Shown here: one piece after another, positions 15,833-25,487 of the stretch
Numbering within the stretch: position 1 is the stretch's first letter
How the letters are laid out: each line of letters starts with the position of its first letter
From: Erythrobacter sp.
Lineage (GTDB): Bacteria > Pseudomonadota > Alphaproteobacteria > Sphingomonadales > Sphingomonadaceae
Length of the DNA stretch: 64,000 nt
Direction: 5' to 3'
NCBI RefSeq assembly: GCF_035194505.1
Contig: NZ_CP136573.1
Span: 744,001 to 808,000, forward strand
The notes under the pieces: generated by a model
What the model was told of the DNA's origin: nothing
The model's database searches: none
The model's input: the letters and a program-made list of their open reading frames with translations, nothing else
Made by a program: the position numbers and the translations under genes

Positions 15833-18520
15833 TCAGCCCTCGCGGGCGCGCGGGAGGGTGAAGGTGCCGTCCTCGCGGGCGCGCAGCGGCGTGTGGAACT
15901 CGATCCCGACCCGGTTCTCGCGTGACCAGCGAACCTGTCCGGTGACCGTCTGGGTTGGGGTGAATTCGACCCGCACCACGCTGCCCTCGCCAAGGCTCCA
16001 CAGACCCTCGATCATCGCCCCGCCCTCGGACAGGTTGCGCAAGGTCGCCTGATGGCGCTCGCCCTTGTGCCCCACCACCACCCGGCGCAGCAATACATGG
16101 CGCGGCGGACGCGCCGATTGCGGGCCGCTGGCGCGGGCCGCGAGGTCGCCGCAGACCAGCGCAGTGGCCTGATCGGCAGGCATCGGGGCGAAATAGATGT
16201 GGCCCTGGACATGGCTGCAACCCAGCAGACGCACCAGTTCCAGCTCGTCATGGGTTTCCACCCCTTCGGCAGTGGTATCCATGTGGAGCACTTCGGCAAG
16301 GCTGTTGATCGCGGCGATGATCGCGCCGTTGCGGCTGCCCTGTTCGGTCGCGCCGCTGACGAAGCTGCGGTCGATCTTGATCCGGTCGAATGGCGCCTTG
16401 CGCAGATAGCCGAGCGATGAATAGCCCGTGCCGAAATCATCGAGCGCGAGCCGCACGCCAAGCTGCTTCAGGGCGCGGAAGGTTGCCTCGGTGCCGGGGG
16501 TGTCGCTGACGAACACGCTTTCGGTGATCTCGAGCTCGAGCCGCGACGGATCGATCCCGTTATGCGCCAGCGCCGAGGCGACGATGGTCGGCAGTTCGGG
16601 ATTGGAGAATTGCAGCGCCGAGACATTAACCGAACAGCGGATATTGTCGGGCCAACGCGACATTTCGGCACAGGCGGTCTGCAAGGCCCATTGGCCGAGC
16701 CGGTCGATCAGCCCGGCGTCCTCGGCAATGGGAATGAAGCGCGCAGGCGAGAGCGGGCCGCGGCGCGGGTGATCCCAGCGCATCAGTGCCTCGAAACCGA
16801 CGATCGTCTCGCTCGCGGCGAAGACCACCGGCTGATAATGCAGCTGCAATTCGCCGCGCGCGATCGCATCGCGCAAATCCTGTTCGAGCTCGGCGCGTTC
16901 CTCGGCCGCGGCATGGAGCCCGGGTTCATAGAAGCGCGCCACCCCGCGCCCGGCATCCTTGGCGGCATAGAGCGCCAGATCGACATTGCGGATCAGCACA
17001 TCGCTGCTGGCCCCGTCCTCGGGCGCACAGGCGATCCCGACCGAGGCGCCGATCACCACGGTCTGACCTTCGATGTTATAGGGCTGCGAGAGCACTGCGA
17101 TGATGTCGCGCGCGATGGCGTCGAGCTTGTCGCGGCTGCGGTTGCCGGGGATGATGACTTCGAACTCGTCACCGCCCAACCGGCCGCAGCGCCCGTCGGC
17201 GCCGATCACCCGCTCAAGCCGCTGGGCAACCTGCCGCAGCAGGGCATCGCCCGCCGGGTGGCCGAGCGTATCGTTGACCTGCTTGAAGCGGTCGAGATCG
17301 AGCATCAGCACCGCGCAGGTCCGCTCGCGCTTGGCGGGAGCGGCGAGGATCTGTTCGAGCGCCTGGCTCATCTGCACGCGGTTGGCGAGGCCGGTGAGCG
17401 AATCATACAGCGCAAGGCGCGAGACCTGCTGCTCGCTGCGGCGCTGTTCGGTCAGATCGGTGCCGTGGCCGCGGAAACCGCAGAAGTTCTTGTAGCTGTC
17501 GTAAACCGGTCGCCCGGTCAGCGCCCACCAGCGCTCCTCGCCGGATGCTGCTGCGCGCAGTTCGAGATCCTGGAAGGCCGAGCGCGCCGAGAGGTGGAAG
17601 GCGAGCGCCCGCTCCGCTTCGGCCGTCTGCGCGCCTGTGGCGATGAGCGCGCGCAAGGGGCTGCCGCGCAACGCGTCCGGATCGCGCGCCAGCACATGGG
17701 CCGCCTTGGGCGAGATATAGGTGATGAGCCCGCGCCGGTCGGTTTCCCAGAACCAGCCCTGCCCGCTTTCCTCGAAGCTGCGCAGGATATCCTCGGCCCG
17801 CGCCGCCACCCGCTCGCGCGCTTCGCGCAGGGACCGGCGACGCTCGGCCGCGCGCCATTCGACCCGGGCGATCAGGGCCAGTGTAAGCCCCGCGCCGAGC
17901 AAGGCGGCATAGGTCACGAGCGCCGGTGCCGCCATCGCCACAAAGCCCGCCCAACTGGCCAGCTTCGCGGTAAAAAGCGAGGCGATACGGCCCGAGAACA
18001 GCACCGCCGAGGCGGCATTGATGCACACCAGCGTGGCCACCGCCCATTGCCAGGCCAGCCCCGTCGCCAGCGCCGAGCCGAGCGCATAGCCGCCGCAGCC
18101 CATCGGCACGATCACCGCGATCACCAGCAGGCCGATGCGCATCGCCCGCTCGGTCTCGGAGCGGCGCTCGATTGCGGCAAACCACGGATAGGCTGCGAAG
18201 AGCCCGGCAGAGACAAGAGTTGCCAGCCCCACCGGCCAGGCCGGCATCCGCGCCGAAACCGCAAAGGCAAGTCCGAGGGCTACCAGCAGGGAAATCGCCA
18301 TGCCGCGGGCATGACGGGGAAGGAAGAACTGCTGTTCCTCTTCGGGCTCGAGAGCTTCCTGGGCAAGGTCGGCGAGGCGTTCGGGTGCGAGCCTTTCGGC
18401 CCCGCGCCGCTCGTCACCCTCGCGCTGCGTGGCAACGTCTTCGCGGTCGCCGAAAGGCGCGCCTTCCCCCTCGGGAAAAGCGTCCTCTTCCGCTGCAAGA
18501 ATGGCGTGCGACCCGGACAT
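15833..18520 (-). CDS. Membrane PAS-GGDEF-EAL-PilZ protein, intact catalytic motifs
   Basis: An 895-residue paralogue of the neighbouring c-di-GMP protein. The first 70 residues are acidic and probably cytoplasmic, followed by about six hydrophobic segments (residues about 72-215). Then come PAS (GQGWFWETDRRGLITYISPK), GGDEF (RLGGDEFEVII) and EAL with all key residues (FEALMRW, SVNVSALQF, LEITES, LDDFGTGYSS, KIDRSFV, TAEGVET, VQGHIYF). A PilZ domain (RNLSEGGAMIEG) ends the protein. It should be able both to make or break c-di-GMP and to bind it. The start ATG at 18520 faces phaC, with a 185-base shared upstream region in which I see no further gene. Confidence 0.92.
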   Translation of the reverse strand: MSGSHAILAAEEDAFPEGEGAPFGDREDVATQREGDERRGAERLAPERLADLAQEALEPEEEQQFFLPRHARGMAISLLVALGLAFAVSARMPAWPVGLATLVSAGLFAAYPWFAAIERRSETERAMRIGLLVIAVIVPMGCGGYALGSALATGLAWQWAVATLVCINAASAVLFSGRIASLFTAKLASWAGFVAMAAPALVTYAALLGAGLTLALIARVEWRAAERRRSLREARERVAARAEDILRSFEESGQGWFWETDRRGLITYISPKAAHVLARDPDALRGSPLRALIATGAQTAEAERALAFHLSARSAFQDLELRAAASGEERWWALTGRPVYDSYKNFCGFRGHGTDLTEQRRSEQQVSRLALYDSLTGLANRVQMSQALEQILAAPAKRERTCAVLMLDLDRFKQVNDTLGHPAGDALLRQVAQRLERVIGADGRCGRLGGDEFEVIIPGNRSRDKLDAIARDIIAVLSQPYNIEGQTVVIGASVGIACAPEDGASSDVLIRNVDLALYAAKDAGRGVARFYEPGLHAAAEERAELEQDLRDAIARGELQLHYQPVVFAASETIVGFEALMRWDHPRRGPLSPARFIPIAEDAGLIDRLGQWALQTACAEMSRWPDNIRCSVNVSALQFSNPELPTIVASALAHNGIDPSRLELEITESVFVSDTPGTEATFRALKQLGVRLALDDFGTGYSSLGYLRKAPFDRIKIDRSFVSGATEQGSRNGAIIAAINSLAEVLHMDTTAEGVETHDELELVRLLGCSHVQGHIYFAPMPADQATALVCGDLAARASGPQSARPPRHVLLRRVVVGHKGERHQATLRNLSEGGAMIEGLWSLGEGSVVRVEFTPTQTVTGQVRWSRENRVGIEFHTPLRAREDGTFTLPRAREG

Positions 18521-18705
18521 GACAATATCTTACCCGCGCGCCTGTTCGGAAAGCGTGAATCATCAGGGTAAATACTTGGCAACACTTGCGCCGGCGGCGC
18601 CCCGCGAGGAACCCTTTGCGGGTGCTTGCAAGTTGCGCAGGGGCGCTGCATCTTGGCCCCAGCGGCGCATGCCGGTTCAAAGACAACAGATACACAGGGG
18701 ATCCG

Positions 18706-20403
18706 ATGGCCAAGAGCAAAGTCAGTCTCGAGAACGAAGCCGCCCAGTCGACCAATGCGCTGGGGCCGCTGATCGGGGTGGCCCGCGAGGATTTTGTCAG
18801 CGCGGTGGCGCTGCTGCTGCGCGAGACCGCTTCGGACCCCTCGCGCTTCATCCGTCACAGCACTGCGATGGCGCAGGACATGGTCAAGATCATGACCGGC
18901 AAGAGCGATCTCGCCCCCGATCCCAAGGACAAGAGGTTCATGGATCCGGCCTGGCAGTACAACCCCTTCTTCCGCGCCGGGGCGCAGTATTACCTCGCCG
19001 TGCAGAAGGGGATGCGCAGTTGGCTGGAGGAGCTGGAGCTTGACGAACTCGAGCGCAACCGGGCGAATTTCATCGCCAATATCATTCTCGATGGCCTTGC
19101 CCCCACCAACACGCTGGCCGGCAATCCCACCGCGCAGAAGCAGGTGATCAATTCGGGGGGCCTCAGCCTGATCAAGGGCTTGCAGAACGCCTACAACGAT
19201 CTCGTTCACAACAAGGGCATGGTCAGCCAGGTCGACAAGCGTCCGTTCAAGCTGGGCGAGAACATTGCGACCTCGAAGGGCAATGTCGTCTACCGCGACG
19301 AGATCATGGAGGTGCTGCAATATGCGCCCACCACCGACGAGGTCTACGAGATCCCGCAGCTGACCATCCCGCCGCAGATCAACAAGATGTACATCAACGA
19401 TCTGTCGCCCGACAAATCGGTGATCAAGTGGCAGGTCGATAACGGCATCCAGACCTTCGTTATCTCCTGGCGCAATCCCAGCAAGGACCAGGGCCACTGG
19501 GGCATGGCCGATTACATCGCTGCCTGCGAAAAGGCGCTGGAGGTGGTGTCGGACATTTCGGGCTCGAAGAAAGTTAACGTCTCGGCCGGTTGTTCGGGCG
19601 GACAGACCGCCTCTGTGCTTGCCTCCAAGCTTGCCGCGACCGGCAATCCGATCCTCGGCACGCTGACGCTGATGGTCTGTGTGCTGCACCCCAAGCCGAC
19701 CGATATCGAAGCCGGTTCGCTGGTGAGCGAGAACGGCATGCAGCTCGCCCGCCAGCGCGCGATGAAGGCGGGCGTGATCAAGGCCGATGATCTGGCACGC
19801 GGCTTTGCCTGGCTGCGTCCGAATGATCTGATCTGGAACTACGTCATCAACAACTACCTGCTCGGGCAGGATCCGCCGGCCTTCGACGTGCTGTTCTGGA
19901 ATGCGGATGCCACCAACCTCTCGGCCAGCCTGATGGGCGACTTCCTGACCCTGTTCGAAACCCTCGCCTTCACCAAGAAGGGCGAGGTCGAGATGGCCGG
20001 CCACAAGGTGGATCTCAGCAAGGTGACCGCCGATCTGTTCATCCTTGGCGGGGTGACCGACCACATCACCCCGTGGAAGGCGACCTATCGTTCGACCCAG
20101 CTGTTCGGCTCCAAGGACGTTACCTACGTGCTCAGCCAGTCGGGCCACATGCAGGCGATCCTCAACCCGCCGGGCAACCCCAAGGCCAAATATTACGTCC
20201 AGGCCAAGAAGGGCAAGCTGCCCGAGACTGCCGATGACTGGCTGCAGGGTACCGAAGAGGTGAAGGGCAGCTGGTGGCCGCTGTGGATGGAATGGGTTCA
20301 GGCGCGTTCGGGCAAGAAGACTGCCGCCCCCGCAGCCGTGGGCAACGCGAGCTACAAGCCGCTTGAAGCCGCGCCGGGACTCTACGTCGTCGAAGAAGTC
20401 TGA
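18706..20403 (+). CDS. phaC: Poly(3-hydroxyalkanoate) synthase (class II-like PhaC)
   Basis: Polymerises (R)-3-hydroxyacyl-CoA into PHA storage granules. The ATG at 18706 (AGGGG upstream) gives 565 residues, the usual single-subunit length. The alpha/beta-hydrolase core has the lipase-like box AGCSGGQTA with the nucleophilic Cys, the Asp in GGVTDHITPW and the His in SQSGHMQAILNPPGNPK. Stretches such as IPPQINKMYINDLSPDKS, WLRPNDLIWNYVINNYLLG and the C-terminal AAPGLYV match what I recall of Pseudomonas medium-chain PhaC more than Cupriavidus class I. The depolymerase follows 133 bases downstream. Confidence 0.93.
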   Translation: MAKSKVSLENEAAQSTNALGPLIGVAREDFVSAVALLLRETASDPSRFIRHSTAMAQDMVKIMTGKSDLAPDPKDKRFMDPAWQYNPFFRAGAQYYLAVQKGMRSWLEELELDELERNRANFIANIILDGLAPTNTLAGNPTAQKQVINSGGLSLIKGLQNAYNDLVHNKGMVSQVDKRPFKLGENIATSKGNVVYRDEIMEVLQYAPTTDEVYEIPQLTIPPQINKMYINDLSPDKSVIKWQVDNGIQTFVISWRNPSKDQGHWGMADYIAACEKALEVVSDISGSKKVNVSAGCSGGQTASVLASKLAATGNPILGTLTLMVCVLHPKPTDIEAGSLVSENGMQLARQRAMKAGVIKADDLARGFAWLRPNDLIWNYVINNYLLGQDPPAFDVLFWNADATNLSASLMGDFLTLFETLAFTKKGEVEMAGHKVDLSKVTADLFILGGVTDHITPWKATYRSTQLFGSKDVTYVLSQSGHMQAILNPPGNPKAKYYVQAKKGKLPETADDWLQGTEEVKGSWWPLWMEWVQARSGKKTAAPAAVGNASYKPLEAAPGLYVVEEV

Positions 20404-20460
20404 TAAGGCGACCTCGCGCCGGGGCGTGCCGAAAGGCCTGCCCTTACGCGCGAAATCTGT

Positions 20461-20494
20461 GGGCGCGCGCGTTTAGGGATCGATGCGCGCGCCC
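20461..20494. repeat. Long GC-rich inverted repeat between phaC and phaZ
   Basis: GGGCGCGCGC (20461-20470) pairs perfectly with GCGCGCGCCC (20485-20494) over a 14-base loop. A second small hairpin, CGCCCCC/GGGGGCG, follows at about 20500-20518. They could attenuate or process the phaC-phaZ transcript. No T-run follows. Confidence 0.5.
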
Positions 20495-20536
20495 AACCCG
20501 CCCCCCTTGCGGGGGCGACAGAAAGGACGTGAATTC

Positions 20537-21400
20537 GTGAGCAATCCCATGGACGACGCGGTCGTCTCGATGGTCGAAGTGGGCGGCCGGACGCTACGGA
20601 CTGCTGCGTGGCGGCTCGATATGCCCTCCGATCACCTGCCGATCCTGTTCTTCAACGGCATTGGCGCCAATATCGAAGCTGTTGCCCCGCTGGCCGCAGC
20701 CCTGCCCGAGCGCGGGTTCATCATGTTCGACATGCCCGGAACCGGCGAATCGCCCGATCCGCTGGTGCCCTACAACCCCTTCACCATGAGCTGGACCGCA
20801 GCCCAATTGCTGGGGAAATACGGCCTCGATGAAGTCGACGTCATGGGCGTTTCGTGGGGCGGCGCGATGGCGCAGCACTTCGCGCTCCAGCATCCCGGCC
20901 GCACCCGCCGCCTGACCCTCATCGCAACGACGCCGGGCATGGCGATGGTGCCGGGGAACCCTGCCGCTTTCACCAAGATGGCCGATCCGCGCCGCTACAT
21001 CGATCCCGAATTCATGAACGAACACTTCGCCACGCTTTACGGCGGGGTCGACGTGGACGGCGCGGCACACCAGAAAGACAGCCATATCGGCCGGCTGAAG
21101 CCCCCTTCCCCGCGCGGCTACATGTACCAACTGCTCTGCATGCTCGGCTGGACCAGCCTTCCCGCCCTGCCCTTCATGAACAAGGAAACCCTGATCATGA
21201 TGGGCGAGGATGACCAGATCGTCCCGCTCGCCAACGGCAAGATCCTGAAGGCGATGATCCCCAATTCGCGGCTTCAGACCTTTGCGGGCGGGGGGCACCT
21301 GTTCCTGCTCACCCATGCCGATGAAAGCGTGGCCGCAATCCGCGAATTCCTCGATGCACCCGCCACCGAAAACGAAGTCAGGCGCGCAGCGGCGGCATAA
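20537..21400 (+). CDS. phaZ: Intracellular PHA depolymerase (PhaZ-like alpha/beta hydrolase)
   Basis: Probably degrades stored medium-chain PHA. An alpha/beta hydrolase of about 287 residues, with LFFNGIGANIEAVAPL near the N-terminus, nucleophile motif GVSWGGAMAQHFA, acid in MMGEDDQIVPL and His in GGGHLFLLTHADE. These blocks closely resemble Pseudomonas PhaZ as I remember it. I chose the GTG at 20537, which has AAAGGA 10 bases upstream; an ATG at 20549 is the alternative. Its position right after phaC supports the role, though a general esterase cannot be excluded. Confidence 0.85.
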   Translation: MSNPMDDAVVSMVEVGGRTLRTAAWRLDMPSDHLPILFFNGIGANIEAVAPLAAALPERGFIMFDMPGTGESPDPLVPYNPFTMSWTAAQLLGKYGLDEVDVMGVSWGGAMAQHFALQHPGRTRRLTLIATTPGMAMVPGNPAAFTKMADPRRYIDPEFMNEHFATLYGGVDVDGAAHQKDSHIGRLKPPSPRGYMYQLLCMLGWTSLPALPFMNKETLIMMGEDDQIVPLANGKILKAMIPNSRLQTFAGGGHLFLLTHADESVAAIREFLDAPATENEVRRAAAA

Positions 21401-21461
21401 GCCCGCCGCTGGACAGCCTGCCCGGTTTGCGACATCCTCTCTTCCATAAGGGAGAGTGAGA

Positions 21462-23228
21462 ATGGCGCATTACGATCTGATCATCCGCAGCGGCACGATC
21501 GTCGACGGGACGGGAGCCCCGGGCTTCACCGGCGATGTGGCGGTGAAGGACGGGCTGATCGCGGCGCTCGGTCAGATCACCGGCTCGGCAGACCGGGAAA
21601 TTGATGCAGGCGGCAAAGTCGTCGCGCCCGGTTTTGTCGACATCCACACCCATTATGACGGGCAGGCCACCTGGGATCAGGAAATGGCCCCGTCGAGCTG
21701 GCACGGGGTGACCACCGTGGTGATGGGCAATTGCGGCGTGGGCTTTGCGCCTGCGCGCCCGGATCGCCACGAATGGCTGATCAGCCTGATGGAAGGGGTG
21801 GAGGATATCCCCGGCACCGCGCTCGCCGAAGGGATCACGTGGGACTGGGAGACCTTCCCCGAATATCTCGACGCGCTCGAAAAGCTCCCCCGCGCCATCG
21901 ATATCGGCACCCATGTGCCCCACGGCGCGGTGCGCGCCTATGTGCTCGGCGACCGCGAGAAACCCGGCGCTGTGCCGACCGCTGACGACATCGCGGCCAT
22001 GAGCGCGATTGTCGAGGAAGGCGTGCGCGCGGGAGCATTGGGCTTCTCGACTTCGCGCACCGTGCTCCACAAGTCGGTCGATGGCGAGCTGGTCCCCGGC
22101 ACCACCGCCACCGCGGAAGAGCTGGTCGCCATCGGCAAGGCGATGGGCCGCGCCAAGGCCGCGGGTGGCCATGCCGTGTTCGAGATCGCGAGCGACCTCA
22201 AGCGCGAATGGAACGAGTTCGAATGGATGGGCAAGCTCTCGCGCGAGGCAAGAATCCCCGTCACCTTCGCCGCGCTGCAATCGATCGCCAAGGAAATGCC
22301 CCTCGACGAACAGATCTCTGCAATGCGGGCCGAGAACGACAATGGAGCGAATATCGTCGCGCAGATCGCGCTGCGCGGCAACGGGATCATCATGGCGTGG
22401 CAAGGCACCGTCCACCCCTTCCGTTTCCGCCCGAGCTGGATGGCGATCGCCAATCTCCCTTGGGAGCAGCAGAAGACCAGGCTGCTCGACCCGTCGTTCA
22501 AGGCGCAGCTGCTCGCCGAGCCCAATGACTATACCGATGCCCCCAAGGATATCGGCGGTGTGGTGATGGCGATCAGCATGGGCTGGACGCTGCAATACGA
22601 GATGGACCCCGATTTCGACTACGAGCCCGCAGCCGACGCCAGTATCAACGCTCGCGCGCTGGCAGCCGGCGTGGCCCCGCAGGAATATGCCTATGACCTG
22701 CTGTGCCAGGGCGAAGGCACGGGCTTCATCTACCTGCCGATCCTCAACTATGCCGACGGCAATCTCGATTTCCTCCATCCCCTCCAGCACGCCGACGACA
22801 CGGTGAACTCGCTGTCGGATGGCGGCGCGCATTGCGGGACGATCTGCGATGCCGCCTCGCCCACCTTCATGCTTGAACACTGGGTCAAGGGCCGCAGCCG
22901 GGGCGAGCGCATCGGCCTCGAACAGGCGATCAAGCGCCAGTGCCGCGACACGGCAGTGCTCTATGGCCTCGAGGATCGCGGCGTGATTGCGCCGGGCTAT
23001 CTGGCGGACATCAACGTGATCGATCTGGAAGCGCTGAAGCTCGGCAAGCCGTGGCTCGCCTTCGACCTTCCGGCAGGCGGCAAACGGCTGCTGCAGAAGG
23101 CCGAGGGCTATGTTGCCACGATCAAGAACGGCGTGGTGACCTTTGAAAACGGCGCATGGACGGGAGCGACCCCGGGCGGCCTGATCCGTGGCCCGCAGCG
23201 GGTGGAGATGGCCGAAGCGGCGGAGTAA
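21462..23228 (+). CDS. D-aminoacylase/N-acyl-D-amino-acid deacylase family amidohydrolase
   Basis: A metal-dependent hydrolase of about 588 residues, probably cytoplasmic. N-terminal amidohydrolase features: LIIRSGTIVDGTGAPGFTGD, then the metal site GFVDIHTHYDGQATWD. Further family marks are GVTTVVMGNCGVGFAPARP, GALGFSTSRT and LSDGGAHCG with a likely metal-binding Asp. The C-terminus returns to the small beta domain (GVIAPGYLADINVIDLEALK). The ATG at 21462 has GGGAGAG 6-7 bases upstream; an in-frame GTG lies at 21456. The substrate is not predictable from sequence. It follows phaZ by 61 bases and may be co-transcribed. Confidence 0.85.
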   Translation: MAHYDLIIRSGTIVDGTGAPGFTGDVAVKDGLIAALGQITGSADREIDAGGKVVAPGFVDIHTHYDGQATWDQEMAPSSWHGVTTVVMGNCGVGFAPARPDRHEWLISLMEGVEDIPGTALAEGITWDWETFPEYLDALEKLPRAIDIGTHVPHGAVRAYVLGDREKPGAVPTADDIAAMSAIVEEGVRAGALGFSTSRTVLHKSVDGELVPGTTATAEELVAIGKAMGRAKAAGGHAVFEIASDLKREWNEFEWMGKLSREARIPVTFAALQSIAKEMPLDEQISAMRAENDNGANIVAQIALRGNGIIMAWQGTVHPFRFRPSWMAIANLPWEQQKTRLLDPSFKAQLLAEPNDYTDAPKDIGGVVMAISMGWTLQYEMDPDFDYEPAADASINARALAAGVAPQEYAYDLLCQGEGTGFIYLPILNYADGNLDFLHPLQHADDTVNSLSDGGAHCGTICDAASPTFMLEHWVKGRSRGERIGLEQAIKRQCRDTAVLYGLEDRGVIAPGYLADINVIDLEALKLGKPWLAFDLPAGGKRLLQKAEGYVATIKNGVVTFENGAWTGATPGGLIRGPQRVEMAEAAE

Positions 23229-23249
23229 TCCGCCGCCTCTGGCGCCGCG

Positions 23250-24338
23250 TCAGGGCTCGATCACGATCCCCTTGGCCGGGTCGATCTGGCCTGACAGCAT
23301 GGTGACAAACACATCGCGCGCCGCTGCCAGCCCGTCGTGACGCTCGATCGCGATGGTGCCCTCGGCCGCCTTGAGGAACTCGCGCCACGCCGCGGCAACC
23401 AGCTTGCCGCCTTCGATCTGGCCATGCGCCTTGAAGAAGGCGACCGCATGATCGGGGGCAAAGAACAGCTGGGGCTTGGGGCCAGGCAGCGGTTCGCCGC
23501 CGCCGAACACCGAGCGCGCTTCGATATGGGTCGCGCCGACCAGCGCCGAATGCGCCAGCGCGTCCTCGAAGTGGCGGTGAATGCGCGCCAGCAGCTCGGC
23601 ATTCCCGGCAAAGTCGACACTCACGCTGCGCACCACGGGCAGGCGTTCGCAATCGTCATAGGCAACGACCTCATCATAAAGCCCGCTGGCTTCGACAAAG
23701 CCGACATTGCCCTTGGAGGTCAGCCCGATGCGCCGGATGCCGGGCGAGGATTGCCGGGCGACGCTGGCGAGGCCCATCGCGGTCTTGGAGGAGGCGCTGG
23801 TGACGATCAACTGCTCGGCGCCGAACCAGCTTTGCCCGCGCAGGAAATATTCGATCAGGAAGCCGGTGCGGAACAGCGGGCCGAAGATCATCCGCTCGGC
23901 CTCGCGCGCGGGATCATGCTCGGGATCGGCAGCAAGGCGGGTGTAGCTGTTGTAGACCGGGCTCATCGGCTGACGATAATCGGTGGTATCGAGGAAGCCC
24001 CCCGCGCTCACCTTGCCCGGGCGCACATCAAGGTGGCTCGCCATCGGCAGATAGCCATAGACCCGCTCGCCAACGGCGATCTCGGGGTGGTTGCTGAGGA
24101 TCACGCGGGCATGGCCCCACATCGGCACGATGCCCAGGCCTTCGGGAGCGGGGAAGAAGTCCCAGTACTTGAACCCGTCGCCCACCACCGCATAGGTGAC
24201 GTTGTTGGCGGTGACCGAGAAGCTCTCGATCGCGAGCCGCACCGCGCCGTCGGCGAGCGGAGCCAGCGGCGTTTCGACCATCGCGGCCTCGCCAAGCGCC
24301 CCCTTGCGGACGTGGACCTGAACGGCATTCATCGGCAT
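23250..24338 (-). CDS. DUF2855 family protein
   Basis: A 362-residue soluble protein with a medium-chain-dehydrogenase-like layout: an N-terminal GroES-like part (VRLAIESFSVTANNVTYAVVGDG, ending VGERVYGYLPMASH), then a nucleotide-binding-like segment around QLIVTSASSKTAMGLA. The canonical glycine-rich GxGxxG of zinc or quinone reductases is not obvious, so enzymatic activity is unproven. I recognise it as DUF2855, whose function is not established. It has a strong AGGAGGGGA before the ATG at 24338 and is convergent with the amidohydrolase (21 bases between stops). Confidence 0.7.
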   Translation of the reverse strand: MPMNAVQVHVRKGALGEAAMVETPLAPLADGAVRLAIESFSVTANNVTYAVVGDGFKYWDFFPAPEGLGIVPMWGHARVILSNHPEIAVGERVYGYLPMASHLDVRPGKVSAGGFLDTTDYRQPMSPVYNSYTRLAADPEHDPAREAERMIFGPLFRTGFLIEYFLRGQSWFGAEQLIVTSASSKTAMGLASVARQSSPGIRRIGLTSKGNVGFVEASGLYDEVVAYDDCERLPVVRSVSVDFAGNAELLARIHRHFEDALAHSALVGATHIEARSVFGGGEPLPGPKPQLFFAPDHAVAFFKAHGQIEGGKLVAAAWREFLKAAEGTIAIERHDGLAAARDVFVTMLSGQIDPAKGIVIEP

Positions 24339-24359
24339 TCCCCTCCTCTCAGGCGGGGA

Positions 24360-25487
24360 TCACACCCGCATCGGCATCAGCACGTAAAGCGCGCGGCTGG
24401 CCTCGTTCTCGCGGATCAGCGTCGGTGCGCCGGCATCGGCGAGGTGCAGTTCGACCATCTCGGCGTCGATCTGGCCGAGAATGTCCTTGAGGTAGTTGGC
24501 GTTGAAGCCGATCTCCATGCCCTCGGCCTTGTAATCGGCTGCCAGTTCTTCGGCCGCAGTGCCGTTGTCGGGCGAGGTGACCGAGAGCGTCACGCGGTCA
24601 TTGTCGAGCCCGATCTTGACCGCGCGGGTCTTTTCGGTGGCGATGGTCGCGACGCGGTCCACGCCCGAGAAGAACAGCTTGGGATCAACCTTCAGGAGCT
24701 TGTCGTTCGCAGTCGGGATGACGCGGCTGTAATCGGGGAAGGTGCCGTCAATCAGCTTGCTGGTCAGCACCATGCCGCCCTCGCCGCCGAGCGTGAAGCG
24801 GATCTTGCTCGCCGAAAGATCAATCAGCACGCTGCTGTCGAGCGCCTCTTCAAGCAGCTTGCGCAGCTCGCCCACGGCCTTTCGCGGTACGATCACATCG
24901 GGCATTCCGGCCGCGCCTTCGGGGCGCGCAATGGTGAAGCGGGCGAGGCGATGGCCGTCGGTCGCTGCAGCCTTGAGCAGCGGCTCGTCCTCGTCCGTCA
25001 CGTGCAGGAAGATGCCGTTGAGGTAGTAGCGCGTTTCCTCGGTCGAGATCGCGAACCGGGTGCGGTCGATCAGTTCGGCGAGCAGGCGCGCAGGGATTTC
25101 GAAGCTGGTCGGCAGATCGCCCTCGACGATCACCGGAAAGTCGTCGCGCGGCAGGGTCGGCAGCTTGAAGTTCGAGCGGCCGGCCTTCACTTCCAGACGG
25201 TTGTCATTGGTGGTGAGGCTGACCTGGCTGCCTTCGGGCAGCTTGCGGGCGATATCGAACAGCAGGTGCGCCGAGACAGTGATCGCGCCGGGTTGATCGA
25301 CCGAGGAAGCCGACATGGTCTCGACCACCTGAAGATCGAGGTCGGTCGCCATCACGCGCACAGCGCCGCTGGCGTTGGCTTCGATCAGCACGTTGGAGAG
25401 GATCGGAATGGTGTTGCGACGCTCCACCACCGATTGCACATGGGAAAGGCACCGCAGCAGCGTCGCGCGTTCGATCGTGGCCTTCAT
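24360..25487 (-). CDS. dnaN: DNA polymerase III beta subunit (sliding clamp)
   Basis: The ring-shaped processivity factor of the replicative polymerase. The protein has 375 residues with three clamp domains. N-terminal: MKATIERATLLRCLSHVQSV, with VVERRNTIPILSNVLIEA. Middle: RYYLNGIFLHV, ATDGHRLA. C-terminal: NANYLKDIL, and the typical end YVLMPMRV. It stands alone, without dnaA, gyrB or recF beside it. The 152 bases upstream (25488-25639) hold no visible gene and probably its promoter. Confidence 0.97.
   Translation of the reverse strand: MKATIERATLLRCLSHVQSVVERRNTIPILSNVLIEANASGAVRVMATDLDLQVVETMSASSVDQPGAITVSAHLLFDIARKLPEGSQVSLTTNDNRLEVKAGRSNFKLPTLPRDDFPVIVEGDLPTSFEIPARLLAELIDRTRFAISTEETRYYLNGIFLHVTDEDEPLLKAAATDGHRLARFTIARPEGAAGMPDVIVPRKAVGELRKLLEEALDSSVLIDLSASKIRFTLGGEGGMVLTSKLIDGTFPDYSRVIPTANDKLLKVDPKLFFSGVDRVATIATEKTRAVKIGLDNDRVTLSVTSPDNGTAAEELAADYKAEGMEIGFNANYLKDILGQIDAEMVELHLADAGAPTLIRENEASRALYVLMPMRV

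Noticed and set aside
16562..18571. 669-codon plus-strand open frame across the membrane GGDEF-EAL gene
   Set aside because: Antisense shadow; the minus-strand protein has intact GGDEF, EAL and PilZ motifs.
18280..20148. 622-codon minus-strand open frame opposite phaC
   Set aside because: PhaC on the plus strand has all catalytic residues; the antisense frame shows no domain.
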